Shown here in pieces: positions 18,058-26,777 of a stretch of DNA of 64,000 nt. The position numbers and the translations under genes were made by a program. The number at the start of each line of letters is the position of its first letter. The stretch's first letter is position 1. The stretch lies in contig NZ_PDDM01000005.1 of NCBI RefSeq assembly GCF_002914585.1, positions 168,060 through 232,059 on the forward strand. Direction: 5' to 3'. The stretch is from Pseudanabaena sp. BC1403. Its GTDB lineage: Bacteria; Cyanobacteriota; Cyanobacteriia; Pseudanabaenales; Pseudanabaenaceae. The notes below the pieces were generated by a model that was given only the letters and a program-made list of their open reading frames with translations, had not been told where the DNA came from and searched no databases.

Positions 18058-18702
18058 ATGAACCTAAAAAAAATCAACTCACAAGAGCCGCCAATTCACA
18101 ATCGCTTAAATGTAGTTCCTTTCCAATCGAGTCTGGAAGATAAATCGTTACTAATAGCAGCTCAAGCTGCGATCCAGTTACAAACAAATTTACTAAAAAG
18201 CTCAATTTCCTATGCTCAGTCCATAAATGGTAGTCTCATTCTCAAAACTACTCTCAAACATACATTGGAAATTCTTACCCAATATAGTGATACAGCTGAA
18301 GGAAGCATCTTTTTGATCGATGAAGATGGAGCGATCGTGGAGAGCATCTTGGCTCGAAGTCCCGTGAATCGGGATCTCAAAGATTCTGTGATTTCTAAAG
18401 TGTTAGATGATGGTTTGGCAGGATGGACTTTGCGCCATCGACAGATCGGGCTTATCTATGATGCGACTATCGACGACCGTTGGGTACAATTGCCTAATCA
18501 ACCATATGACGCTCGCTCAGCTTTGGCCGTCCCTCTAATCTATGGCATCGATGTGATCGGAATTATCACATTGACACACCCTAATCCTAACCATTTCGAT
18601 GAAGAGCTAGCTATGGTGATGCAATATAGCATGGAAATTATTACAGGAATAATAGTTAACGCTCAATTACACGCAAAGTATAAACTTTTAGATTTAGTTT
18701 AA
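18058..18702 (+). CDS. Stand-alone GAF-domain protein
   Basis: A 214-aa soluble protein with one GAF domain (about residues 60-205: LEILTQYSDTAEGSIFLIDEDG, GLAGWTLRHRQ, SALAVPLIYGIDVIGIITLTH). No Cys that would mark a bilin-binding CBCR site is seen in the domain, and no output domain follows, so it would act by binding a small ligand or a partner protein. The stop codon overlaps the stop of the convergent gene by four bases. Confidence 0.75.
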   Translation: MNLKKINSQEPPIHNRLNVVPFQSSLEDKSLLIAAQAAIQLQTNLLKSSISYAQSINGSLILKTTLKHTLEILTQYSDTAEGSIFLIDEDGAIVESILARSPVNRDLKDSVISKVLDDGLAGWTLRHRQIGLIYDATIDDRWVQLPNQPYDARSALAVPLIYGIDVIGIITLTHPNPNHFDEELAMVMQYSMEIITGIIVNAQLHAKYKLLDLV

Positions 18703-19238
18703 TGCGGAAATGTTAATGCCGTATAAATCGTCCAGCCATCCATTAGTAGTAATAACAGAGTAAACACCAGCAAAATTAGATACATCCAAGGTTGAGCCAG
18801 AGGACGAACATCTCTCATGTCGATCCCTATGCGTTCTTCAACCTGTTTTACTAATCGGGTAAAGCCAACTACTCGCATCGGCAATAAATAAGCTTGCTCT
18901 GAGTCTTTACTGACAAAATAATAAACAATGCCGCCTTGTCCAGTAATTCTTGGTTTGAGAGCCTTGATATTTTGCCAATCCAATGACCAACCCTTACGCA
19001 AAAAAGTAGGAAACCAGCGCGGATAGACTAAGCTTATGCCTTGATTATTTAGAATTAGGCGATCGCTAAGAGCCCCATACAAAAATATAAAACCGATCGC
19101 TAAGCCAACACTTAGCCAAGAGGCAGGAATAGCAGCATGGGTAAAGTTACTCAAAAATGGTAAAGGAGCAGTGAGAGCTACATATAACAGCAGTAATGTA
19201 ACCCGAATCAGTGGTGAAACTTTAAAGACTTCGGTCAT
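18699..19238 (-). CDS. Conserved membrane protein, function unknown
   Basis: A 179-aa protein with two hydrophobic segments near the N-terminus (about 9-30 and 39-60), a cytosolic-looking middle domain (NNQGISLVYPRWFPTFLRKGW...LDWQNIKALKPR) and one C-terminal hydrophobic segment (about 148-168). The middle has the feel of a PH-like domain, with a W-rich turn and an alternating pattern, but I cannot confirm it. The start is taken at ATG 19238; a GTG two codons upstream is possible. Confidence 0.6.
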   Translation of the reverse strand: MTEVFKVSPLIRVTLLLLYVALTAPLPFLSNFTHAAIPASWLSVGLAIGFIFLYGALSDRLILNNQGISLVYPRWFPTFLRKGWSLDWQNIKALKPRITGQGGIVYYFVSKDSEQAYLLPMRVVGFTRLVKQVEERIGIDMRDVRPLAQPWMYLILLVFTLLLLLMDGWTIYTALTFPH

Positions 19239-19366
19239 ATTCACTAGGGATTTTATGTTTTAGGCGATCGCAATTAACTTAACATTGTTTTTTAGGGGTA
19301 ATCTGATTCATGATGAATATGATTAAACATCAAAAACATTTACATACAGTACGGATGGTGTAAAAC

Positions 19367-19747
19367 GTGGGTTGGCGTGTACGTGGCGTTCGTGGTGCAA
19401 CAACAGTTGAGGCAAATACATACGAAGCCCTAGAGAGGGCTGTGTTGGAACTTATGGAGGAGATCGAGGCACAAAATGACATTGATCCGCGCGAAATAGT
19501 AAGTGCTACTTTTTCGGCAACAATAGATATTGATGTGGTCTTTCCTGCCAAAATCGCCCGATCGCGATCGCAATGGGAAAATGTCCCGCTTTTAGATGTG
19601 CAACAAATGTATGTTAAGGGTAGTTTAGAGCGTTGTATCAGGGTATTAATTCATGTGAATACACCACTTGAGCAACATCAAATCAAGCATATTTACCTAA
19701 ACGGAGCTAGAGATTTACGTCCTGATCTCGTTTACGCTCAAATTTGA
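19367..19747 (+). CDS. aroH: Chorismate mutase, AroH class
   Basis: It converts chorismate to prephenate for phenylalanine and tyrosine synthesis. The 126-aa length and the trimeric AroH-type sequence are clear: GWRVRGVRGATTVEANT at the N-terminus with the active-site Arg, ATFSATIDIDVVFPAKIAR with Thr and Asp, and RCIRVLIHVNT with the second Arg. The start is GTG at 19367 behind GGATGG. A compact palindrome begins in its stop codon. Confidence 0.93.
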   Translation: MGWRVRGVRGATTVEANTYEALERAVLELMEEIEAQNDIDPREIVSATFSATIDIDVVFPAKIARSRSQWENVPLLDVQQMYVKGSLERCIRVLIHVNTPLEQHQIKHIYLNGARDLRPDLVYAQI

Positions 19748-19786
19748 GAAAATATAGGGAGTGCGTCGCACTCCCTATATTTTCTC
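19746..19786. terminator. Palindrome / terminator after aroH
   Basis: Perfect inverted repeat GAGAAAATATAGGGAGTGC with a GTC-type loop, overlapping the aroH stop codon and ending 35 bases before the next gene on the same strand. Confidence 0.8.
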
Positions 19787-19820
19787 GGTACAATCAGTTC
19801 AAACGTAAGATAATACCCCT

Positions 19821-21851
19821 ATGGTCACAAGAATTTTTCTGTGTAACGAGCAGACAGAGCCAGAGATTCGCGATTTTATTCGTGAAGCGATCGCCGATAT
19901 CTCTGAGGGGGAGCAGTATATCGTTACGTGGAACTGCGGCAATATTCAAACACTTAAGGTGGGCGATCGCGCTTATTTTAAGCGGATCGGGAGTGCCAAT
20001 CAGGGCTATTTTGCGTCGGGGACAATAGTTCCTGCCGATCGTGAATATCAACTTAAACTGCGATCGGCGCGGTATCGCGAACTGAGCGAAGCCTATGACA
20101 TTGACTCACAAGCCAATAACTTTCGTGTATGGGTAGCTTGGGATGCCTGTGTGACCTTTGATGAGCCACTCAGGACAGATTATTTACGGCAGTTGCCCCA
20201 CTTTCAGGGAATGCCCCTCGAACCACAAACCGATGCGGGAGTATTTCGTGAAGAATATGTGCGGATGCTTGATCGCGAATGGGAGAAACAAACTCAAAAG
20301 GCATTTCGAGCTGGCAAGGGGATTAGCTTAATCGATGTGTATTACCGCTGGGGCTTAGAAGATATTCAGCAAGGATTCCCTCAGGATGCGCTGGAATCCT
20401 TTCGGCAAGCACTTAAGCTCAATCCTAATTTCATCAAGGCATATCTAGGCTTAGGTGATGCCCATGTAAGTTTACGCGAATATGCTAAAGCCGTAGGTGA
20501 CTACGGCAAAGCAATATCTATGCGACCCGACAAGGCGCGTTTAGCCTATTTTAAGCGTGGCGAAATTAATTTTTTGTTGGGGCAACTTCAGCAAGCGATG
20601 GCAGATTTTCAGGCCTCGATTGCGATCGATCCAAATTTTGCTGATGCTCAAATGTCTCTTGGCAATACATACTTCAAGCTCAAGAGTTACGAACAGGCGA
20701 TCGCTTGTTATAGTCGCACCATGGAGTTAAGCCCCAACCTTGACCTAGCTGCATTTCGGCGGGGGAGATCACATTACATTCTCAAAGAATTTCCTGAAGC
20801 GCTTCGCGATTTTAGCTATGCGATCGAGTTGCAGCCGAGTAATGTTGATGCCTATTACTATCGCGGCTTAACCTATTCTCAACCTGATATTGCTGATGAG
20901 ACTCTCGCGGGTGATGATTTACGCAAAGCGATCGTCCTATATCAAACTCAGGGTAAACCTGACAAGGCGAAAAAAGCTAAGGAATTTTTAGAAACTCTTG
21001 CGATTGATTCTTTGCCTAAGGCAAGACCAAGAAGTAGCTTTGCGATCGCAGCTTCTGCCACAGACCCAGTCATAGATACTGCCACCGAAGCGATAGCTAC
21101 CGAAGTCCCGCTAGCTATGGCTACGAGTATTGATGATAGGGATGAGGAGTCTAGCAAGCTAATTATTGAGACAGAGCCAATTGCTAATGAGGTCGCCATC
21201 TCAAAAGCTGAAGAGGCAATATCGGACTTGACTGAAGCGATCGAAAAGATCATGGAAGTTGAGAAAATTGTCGAAAAAATTGTAGAAGTAGAAAAAATTG
21301 TTGAGGTTGAGAAGATTGTTGAAGTAGAAAGAATAGTCGAGGTTGAGAAATTTGTTGAAGTTGAGAAGGTTGTCGATCGCGTAGTTGAGAAGTTTGTTGA
21401 TCGGGTAGTTGAGAGGGTCGTCGAAAAACCGATTCCCTTCTCTATTGAAGATCCGAGTACTGCGGAAAAACTGGCGATGATCTCAGTGATGGCGCAATAT
21501 ATGCGCGATGGCTGGATGGTGCGATCGGTTGATAAATCTCAGGTTGGGTACGATCTTGAATGTGCCAAAGACGGCATTTGCGAAGCAGTGGTAATTAAAA
21601 GCTTCACTAGCGATCGCGAGTCCTTTGCAATTTCTGCGATCGAGATTGAGAATGCCCGTAGCAATAAAGATTTTGTGCTGTGGGTCGTAAGCGGCGCAGC
21701 CGAAAATCCTGAATTACGCTGTCTACGCGGACGAGAACTATTCGAGCAATTCGACCTCGATCCTCTAGCCTTCGCCGCCAAAGTTCGGCAGTCAACCGTG
21801 CAATTAGAATTTGCACCAGTTTCTCTAGAAATGCCACAATTTGAGCAGTAA
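19821..21851 (+). CDS. EVE-like / TPR / DUF3883-like fusion protein
   Basis: A 676-aa soluble protein with four parts. (1) Residues about 1-130 look like the EVE/PUA-like reader found at the N-terminus of modification-dependent nucleases: TWNCGNIQTLKVGDRAYFKR, then GYFASGTIV and a strand with FDEPL. (2) Residues about 165-385 hold roughly six TPRs (QDALESFRQALKLNPNF, EYAKAVGDYGKAI, SYEQAIACYSRTMELSP). (3) About 474-536 is a six-residue repeat of the type EVEKIV/VDRVVE. (4) About 550-676 resembles the DUF3883 (NO VEIN C-terminal) nuclease fold: VGYDLEC followed by a strand ending VVIKS and ALWVVSG-like VLWVV. The acidic residue expected two before the Lys is Val, so catalysis is doubtful. It lies 69 bases before a restriction enzyme gene on the same strand. 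The domain calls are pattern recognition. Confidence 0.6.
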   Translation: MVTRIFLCNEQTEPEIRDFIREAIADISEGEQYIVTWNCGNIQTLKVGDRAYFKRIGSANQGYFASGTIVPADREYQLKLRSARYRELSEAYDIDSQANNFRVWVAWDACVTFDEPLRTDYLRQLPHFQGMPLEPQTDAGVFREEYVRMLDREWEKQTQKAFRAGKGISLIDVYYRWGLEDIQQGFPQDALESFRQALKLNPNFIKAYLGLGDAHVSLREYAKAVGDYGKAISMRPDKARLAYFKRGEINFLLGQLQQAMADFQASIAIDPNFADAQMSLGNTYFKLKSYEQAIACYSRTMELSPNLDLAAFRRGRSHYILKEFPEALRDFSYAIELQPSNVDAYYYRGLTYSQPDIADETLAGDDLRKAIVLYQTQGKPDKAKKAKEFLETLAIDSLPKARPRSSFAIAASATDPVIDTATEAIATEVPLAMATSIDDRDEESSKLIIETEPIANEVAISKAEEAISDLTEAIEKIMEVEKIVEKIVEVEKIVEVEKIVEVERIVEVEKFVEVEKVVDRVVEKFVDRVVERVVEKPIPFSIEDPSTAEKLAMISVMAQYMRDGWMVRSVDKSQVGYDLECAKDGICEAVVIKSFTSDRESFAISAIEIENARSNKDFVLWVVSGAAENPELRCLRGRELFEQFDLDPLAFAAKVRQSTVQLEFAPVSLEMPQFEQ

Positions 21852-21920
21852 TTTTAGTGATTTCCATTTTCTATTAAGGTCTGGATTAATTACATCAGTT
21901 AGCGATATAAGAATGGGTTA

Positions 21921-22976
21921 ATGGCAACACAAGCGAAGTTATTTGGTCTAGACAATTCAAATCGAGATTTTACTAAGGTAGATGCTTGGGGTAAAAATCA
22001 ATTTAACTCAAGTTTTCCAGCCGCTTTATCTTGTTATCTCGATCATCAAGAATTGGCTGCTAATTATATAGCAATCACAAATCAAAAATTTGGGATAAGT
22101 TTAATTGATATTACCAATGTTTTTGGAATGAAGCCCAATGGAACTAGCGTATATTTTGCATTTGAAGCACAATATACTCCATTTCAAAAATATATTGTTG
22201 GCACTTTACCTAGAACTGATTTAGTAATTCAAGATAGTTCGACAGGACAATGTTTACGAGGTTTAGAAGTTAAATTAACTGCATTACCTGATAATACAAC
22301 TTGCAACTTGAGTGATGATAAATTTGGTTCTGAAATTGTGGTCAGACCAGACACAATAGTATATTTAGCTGCAAGTATAGTCAGCACAAGTATTGAGATA
22401 GTTAGACAACATATCGAAAGCAGTGCTGTATTTGTTGAGAATTGGTCAGATGCAAGAGAAGTAATTACTAGCATTACAAAAATTATTAGCTGTATCTCTG
22501 ATATCAGTATTGATATTGAGAAAAATCAATCGCCGTTCCTTTTACATCCAATTTGGAAGACTGTTGGAAAATCACCAAAGCTTGCCGAGAATTGTCTTGA
22601 TGTTTTTGTATGGAGTGATGCAGCTTTTGCTTGGTTTATATCACAAGTATCTAAAAATGATAATTCTGCGACTCAAATAACTCGCCAAACGCGAACAAGT
22701 ATCTGGTTATATAAAATGCTTTTGGATATCTGCATTAATGGCAGATGTGACTATAAAGATATTATTGACAAGCTTTCTTACAATACTAAAAATGATAAAG
22801 CTTTTGCATCCGCAGGGAACGTAACGAATCCCTATATGTCATGTGAGAACTTGATATCTCCCAGAATTAGAAAAGACGAAATTAAAAATATTATTTTGGG
22901 TGGTGGTCAAAATCTACTTAGTCCAGAACGTAGATTTGATGCAATTATTTTCAATTCGCCAGAGTTATTCTCATGA
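21921..22976 (+). CDS. HindVP-family type II restriction endonuclease
   Basis: A 351-aa protein that matches the HindVP family as I remember it: LFGLDNSNRDFTKVDAWGKN at the N-terminus, FNSSFPAALSCYL, and the nuclease core PRTDLVIQD...LRGLEVKLTALPDNTT. The latter gives the PD-(D/E)xK residues Asp100, Glu116 and Lys118. The known HindVP enzyme cuts GRCGYC, so this enzyme may read the same site; that is inference. It ends inside the start of the cytosine methyltransferase gene (ATGA overlap at 22973-22976), so the two are translationally coupled with the nuclease first. It is visibly more AT-rich than its neighbours and lacks HIP1, in keeping with horizontal transfer. Confidence 0.82.
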   Translation: MATQAKLFGLDNSNRDFTKVDAWGKNQFNSSFPAALSCYLDHQELAANYIAITNQKFGISLIDITNVFGMKPNGTSVYFAFEAQYTPFQKYIVGTLPRTDLVIQDSSTGQCLRGLEVKLTALPDNTTCNLSDDKFGSEIVVRPDTIVYLAASIVSTSIEIVRQHIESSAVFVENWSDAREVITSITKIISCISDISIDIEKNQSPFLLHPIWKTVGKSPKLAENCLDVFVWSDAAFAWFISQVSKNDNSATQITRQTRTSIWLYKMLLDICINGRCDYKDIIDKLSYNTKNDKAFASAGNVTNPYMSCENLISPRIRKDEIKNIILGGGQNLLSPERRFDAIIFNSPELFS

Positions 22977-23947
22977 TTACTACTATTGATTTGTTTAGTG
23001 GTTGCGGTGGTCTATCTCTTGGCTTTCAGAAAGCGGGGGTTGATATTTTAGCGGCTATTGACAACTGGGATATTGCGCTGGATATTTACAGGGAAAACTT
23101 TAATCACCCAGTTATTCAACAAGATTTATCTGAGGAAGTTACCTCGATTAAAATAATTCGTAAATTTGCACCAGAGATGATCATTGGAGGGTCGCCATGT
23201 CAAGATTTTTCGAGTGCTGGAAAACGCGATGTAAATGGTGATCGCGCAAATCTAACTTACAACTTTGCAAATATTGTCTGTGAAATCAAACCTAAATGGT
23301 TTGTGATGGAAAATGTTCAGAGAATCACTAAAAGTCCTATTCTTCCGCAAATATCTGACCAGTTAAGAAGATGTGGCTATGGTTTATCTAGTGTTGTTTT
23401 AGATGCATCTCTATGTCATGTACCACAATCGCGATCTCGTTTTTTCTTGATTGGTGAATTTGGTGGTAAACAAAATGCTTTAGTAGATTTATTTAAGATT
23501 GATTTAGCAAATAAACCGATGACAATTAGAGATTATCTTGGCGATAAGTTGAAGCTACAATACTACTATCGACATCCTAGAAGCTATGCTCGAAGGGGAA
23601 TTTTTTCGATTGACGAGCCAAGTCCAACTATCAGAGGTGTTAATCGTCCAATACCTGCAAATTATAAATTGCATAGTGGCGATCCACAGGATATTGATAT
23701 TTCCACAATTAGACCTTTATCAACTATTGAACGTAGTTATCTTCAAACATTCCCAGAATCATTTAAGTTTTTTGGAACTAAAACAAATCTAGAACAAATG
23801 ATTGGTAATTCTGTACCAGTGAATTTAGCTTATTTTGTGGCTTCTACTATTTTGAAATACATGAAACAAGAAATTGATTTACATAACTTAAGCCATCACA
23901 TTAATCCAGTTTTAGAAAATTTTGGAAATATAGCCATCTCCCATTAA
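22973..23947 (+). CDS. DNA (cytosine-5) methyltransferase of the R-M pair
   Basis: A 324-aa C5-cytosine methyltransferase. Motif I is DLFSGCGGLSLGF (6-18), motif IV GGSPCQDFSSAG with catalytic Cys76, motif VI MENVQRI, motif VIII QSRSRFFLIG, motif IX RPLSTIERSYLQTFPESF and motif X MIGNSVPVNLAYF. The target-recognition region between VIII and IX contains RGVNRPIPANYK. It protects host DNA from the overlapping HindVP-like nuclease. AT-rich codon use like the nuclease gene suggests both arrived together. Confidence 0.93.
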   Translation: MITTIDLFSGCGGLSLGFQKAGVDILAAIDNWDIALDIYRENFNHPVIQQDLSEEVTSIKIIRKFAPEMIIGGSPCQDFSSAGKRDVNGDRANLTYNFANIVCEIKPKWFVMENVQRITKSPILPQISDQLRRCGYGLSSVVLDASLCHVPQSRSRFFLIGEFGGKQNALVDLFKIDLANKPMTIRDYLGDKLKLQYYYRHPRSYARRGIFSIDEPSPTIRGVNRPIPANYKLHSGDPQDIDISTIRPLSTIERSYLQTFPESFKFFGTKTNLEQMIGNSVPVNLAYFVASTILKYMKQEIDLHNLSHHINPVLENFGNIAISH

Positions 23948-24021
23948 GCTATTATTCTCCCAACTCTTTTGAGATTGCTATATTATGGTGAAATCAAGGC
24001 ACGTATTAGAGATCAAGTTAT

Positions 24022-26661
24022 ATGACACGCAAATCTTGGGATAACTATTTGGAATTAGGCTCAGAATTGGGCTTCTGGGATGGAGATGGGGACAAATCGA
24101 AAAAACATAAATCTTTCCACATGCCAGGAGCAAAGCCACATTACAATCCCGATCGCCCAGGACAAGTTGAGCATATTGCTCTAGATTTAGTGCTTGATAT
24201 TCCTCAAAAAGCGATCGCAGGTACTTGCAAGATTCGTCTGCGACCTGTGCGCGATGGCATCATGGAAGCGACCTTGGATGCAGTCAGTTTGCGAATTGAC
24301 AATGTGTCGATTACTGATCAAATAGAAGCTAAGCCTGATCCAGATAAATCTAAGTGCAAATTTGATTATGACGGTGAATTCCTGAAGATTTATCTCAATC
24401 AGCCAACGCAAGCAGGTGTGCCGATTGAAATTGCGATCGCCTATGCTGCCGAGCAACCACAGCGTGGGATTTACTTTGTGCAGCCCACCGAAGCACAACC
24501 AAATAAACCAACCCAAGTCTGGACACAGGGTGAAGATGAGGACTCGCGCTATTGGTTCCCTTGTTTTGATTATCCTGGACAACTGGCGACTTCGGAGATT
24601 CGGATTAAGGTTCCTAAAGACTTGATGGTGATTTCCAATGGAGAATTAATCGAGGTTAAGGAACAGAAAAAAGAGAAGATTTATCATTGGTCACAAAAAG
24701 AAGTTCATCCTAGCTATCTGATGACTCTTGCGATCGGTGATTTTGTCGAAGTTAAGGATGAATGGAAAGGCAAGCCTGTAACTTACTATGTCGATAAGTC
24801 TCGTACTGCCGAAGAAGCGATCTTGACGATGGGTAAAACCCCACAGATGATTGAGTTCTTTAGCGAGAAATATGGCTATGACTATGCATTTCCTAAATAT
24901 GCACAGGTTTGCGTCGCTGATTTCATCTTTGGCGGCATGGAAAACACTTCCACTACTCTGTTAACCGATCGCTGTGTATTGGATAGTAGAGCTGCACTTG
25001 ATAATCGCTCTAGCGAAAGTTTAGTTGCCCACGAATTAGCGCATCAATGGTTCGGTGATTTGTTGGTGATCAAGCATTGGTCACATGCATGGGTAAAGGA
25101 AGGTGCAGCCACCTATGCAGAAGTGCTATGGACAGACCATGAATATGGAGCTGAGGAAGCTGCCTATTATTTGCTAGGTGAAGCGCGGCGGTATATTTCC
25201 GAAGATAAAGATCGCTATCGCCGCCCGATGGTGACCCATGTCTATCGTGAGGCGATCGAGCTATACGATCGCCATATTTACGAGAAGGGTGGCTGTGTTT
25301 ATCATATGCTTCGTACCGAGCTAGGTGATGATTTGTTTTGGAAAGCGATTCATCATTTTGTGCGGACTAATGCCCACAAGACCGTTGAGACAATTGATCT
25401 GCTAAGAGCGATCGAAGAAGCAACGGGTAAAAACTGTATGTTTCTCTTCGATCAATATGTATTCCGTGGTGGACATCCAGAATATAAGATTGGTTATAGC
25501 TGGGATAGTGATAATAACTTGGCGAAGGTCACGGTTTCCCAAACCCAAGATGAACTCTTTGATTTGAAGATTCCCATTGGCTTTGGTTTTGAAGAAGTTT
25601 CAGACAGCCAAGTTTTCACAGTGCGCGTATTTGAGAAAGAACAAGCTTTTTACTTCCCATTGTCCAAAAAACCCAAGTACATCAGTTTTGATCGCGGCAA
25701 CAACTATCTCAAACAAGTCAGTCTTGAATATGGTGTCGCTGAACTAAAAGCTGGCTTGCAGTCAAATCCCGATCCAATCGCTAGAATCCAATGTGCAGAA
25801 GCCTTGGCGAAAAAAGGTGGTTTAGAATCGGTAAAAGCTCTTGGACAAGCTCTCTTAGATGAAAAATTCTGGGGCGTGCGCGTGGAGATTGCCGAAAATC
25901 TTGCCTCGATTAAGCTCGATCAAGCTTTTGAAGCTTTGGCAAAAGGCTTAGAAGATGCAGATGCAAAGGTGAGAATGGCTGTAATCAGTGGTTTGGCACA
26001 AAACAAGGTGCAGAAGAGTTTAGATTTGATTAAACCATTCATCAAAAAAGGCGATCCTAGCTACAATGTGGAAGCAACCGCAGCAAGGCTAACTGGTGAA
26101 TTGGCGGCTGCTTTGAGCACAGAGCGTGAACCATCCAAGGTGGTGAAGCTATTACAGACAGTTCTCAAAGAGAGAGCAGGTTGGAATGAAGTAGTACGAT
26201 CTGGCGCGATCGCAGGTCTATCTAAAATCAAGGATTCTGATGAAGCTTTGGAAACTGTCATCAAATATACGGAACCTGATGTACCACAGCCATTGCGCTT
26301 AGCTTCCATCAGAGCCTTAGGTGCGATGGGTAAATCGCAATCAAAACCTAAAACGGAACAGATTCTCAATCGCTTGAAGGTAATTGCTCAAGAAACATTT
26401 TTCTTGACGCAAATGGCTTCGGTTGGGGCACTTGGGCAAGTTGATAGTGCTGCTGCCATTGGCATATTGCGATCGCTGTCTGACTCGACTCCTGATGGGC
26501 GAGTGCGCCGTGCCGCCGATGAAGCGGTTCAGCGTGTACAGAGAGCAATTGGTAAGGATGCAGGGCTGAAGCAACTACGTGAAGAGCTTGATCAAGTTCG
26601 CAAAGACAATCAGGATCTGAAGAGTCGATTGGAAGCGATCGAGGCTAAAACCAAACCATAA
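24022..26661 (+). CDS. M1-family aminopeptidase with HEAT-repeat C-terminus
   Basis: An 879-aa zinc aminopeptidase (gluzincin). The zinc site HELAHQWFGD (about 337-346) and KEGAATYAE supply the HExxH-18-E ligands, and GGMEN (about 304-308) is the exopeptidase motif in the GxMEN form. Residues from about 575 onward are repeated helical pairs of the HEAT type (ESVKALGQALLDEKFWGVRVE, LEDADAKVRMAVISGLAQ), ending in a short coiled coil (LREELDQVRKDNQDL). Peptide turnover in the cytosol is the expected role; no signal peptide is present. The start ATG is at 24022. Confidence 0.9.
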   Translation: MTRKSWDNYLELGSELGFWDGDGDKSKKHKSFHMPGAKPHYNPDRPGQVEHIALDLVLDIPQKAIAGTCKIRLRPVRDGIMEATLDAVSLRIDNVSITDQIEAKPDPDKSKCKFDYDGEFLKIYLNQPTQAGVPIEIAIAYAAEQPQRGIYFVQPTEAQPNKPTQVWTQGEDEDSRYWFPCFDYPGQLATSEIRIKVPKDLMVISNGELIEVKEQKKEKIYHWSQKEVHPSYLMTLAIGDFVEVKDEWKGKPVTYYVDKSRTAEEAILTMGKTPQMIEFFSEKYGYDYAFPKYAQVCVADFIFGGMENTSTTLLTDRCVLDSRAALDNRSSESLVAHELAHQWFGDLLVIKHWSHAWVKEGAATYAEVLWTDHEYGAEEAAYYLLGEARRYISEDKDRYRRPMVTHVYREAIELYDRHIYEKGGCVYHMLRTELGDDLFWKAIHHFVRTNAHKTVETIDLLRAIEEATGKNCMFLFDQYVFRGGHPEYKIGYSWDSDNNLAKVTVSQTQDELFDLKIPIGFGFEEVSDSQVFTVRVFEKEQAFYFPLSKKPKYISFDRGNNYLKQVSLEYGVAELKAGLQSNPDPIARIQCAEALAKKGGLESVKALGQALLDEKFWGVRVEIAENLASIKLDQAFEALAKGLEDADAKVRMAVISGLAQNKVQKSLDLIKPFIKKGDPSYNVEATAARLTGELAAALSTEREPSKVVKLLQTVLKERAGWNEVVRSGAIAGLSKIKDSDEALETVIKYTEPDVPQPLRLASIRALGAMGKSQSKPKTEQILNRLKVIAQETFFLTQMASVGALGQVDSAAAIGILRSLSDSTPDGRVRRAADEAVQRVQRAIGKDAGLKQLREELDQVRKDNQDLKSRLEAIEAKTKP

Positions 26662-26740
26662 AGAATAAGCCCAAAAATGAGTACCCACTCATTTGCAAAA
26701 CGCTATAACATTTTTAAAAATTGGTATTTTTGGTATTCCA

Positions 26741-26777
26741 CAATAAAAAATCCTCGCTAAGCGAGGATTTTTTATTG
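26741..26777. terminator. Bidirectional terminator
   Basis: Perfect hairpin CAATAAAAAATCCTCGCT with mirror AGCGAGGATTTTTTATTG between two convergent genes; it overlaps the stop of the minus-strand gene. Confidence 0.88.

Noticed and set aside
21240..21430. Short regular DNA repeats that could be taken for a CRISPR array
   Set aside because: The repeats are in frame within a long coding region, have no unique spacers and encode a hexapeptide repeat.
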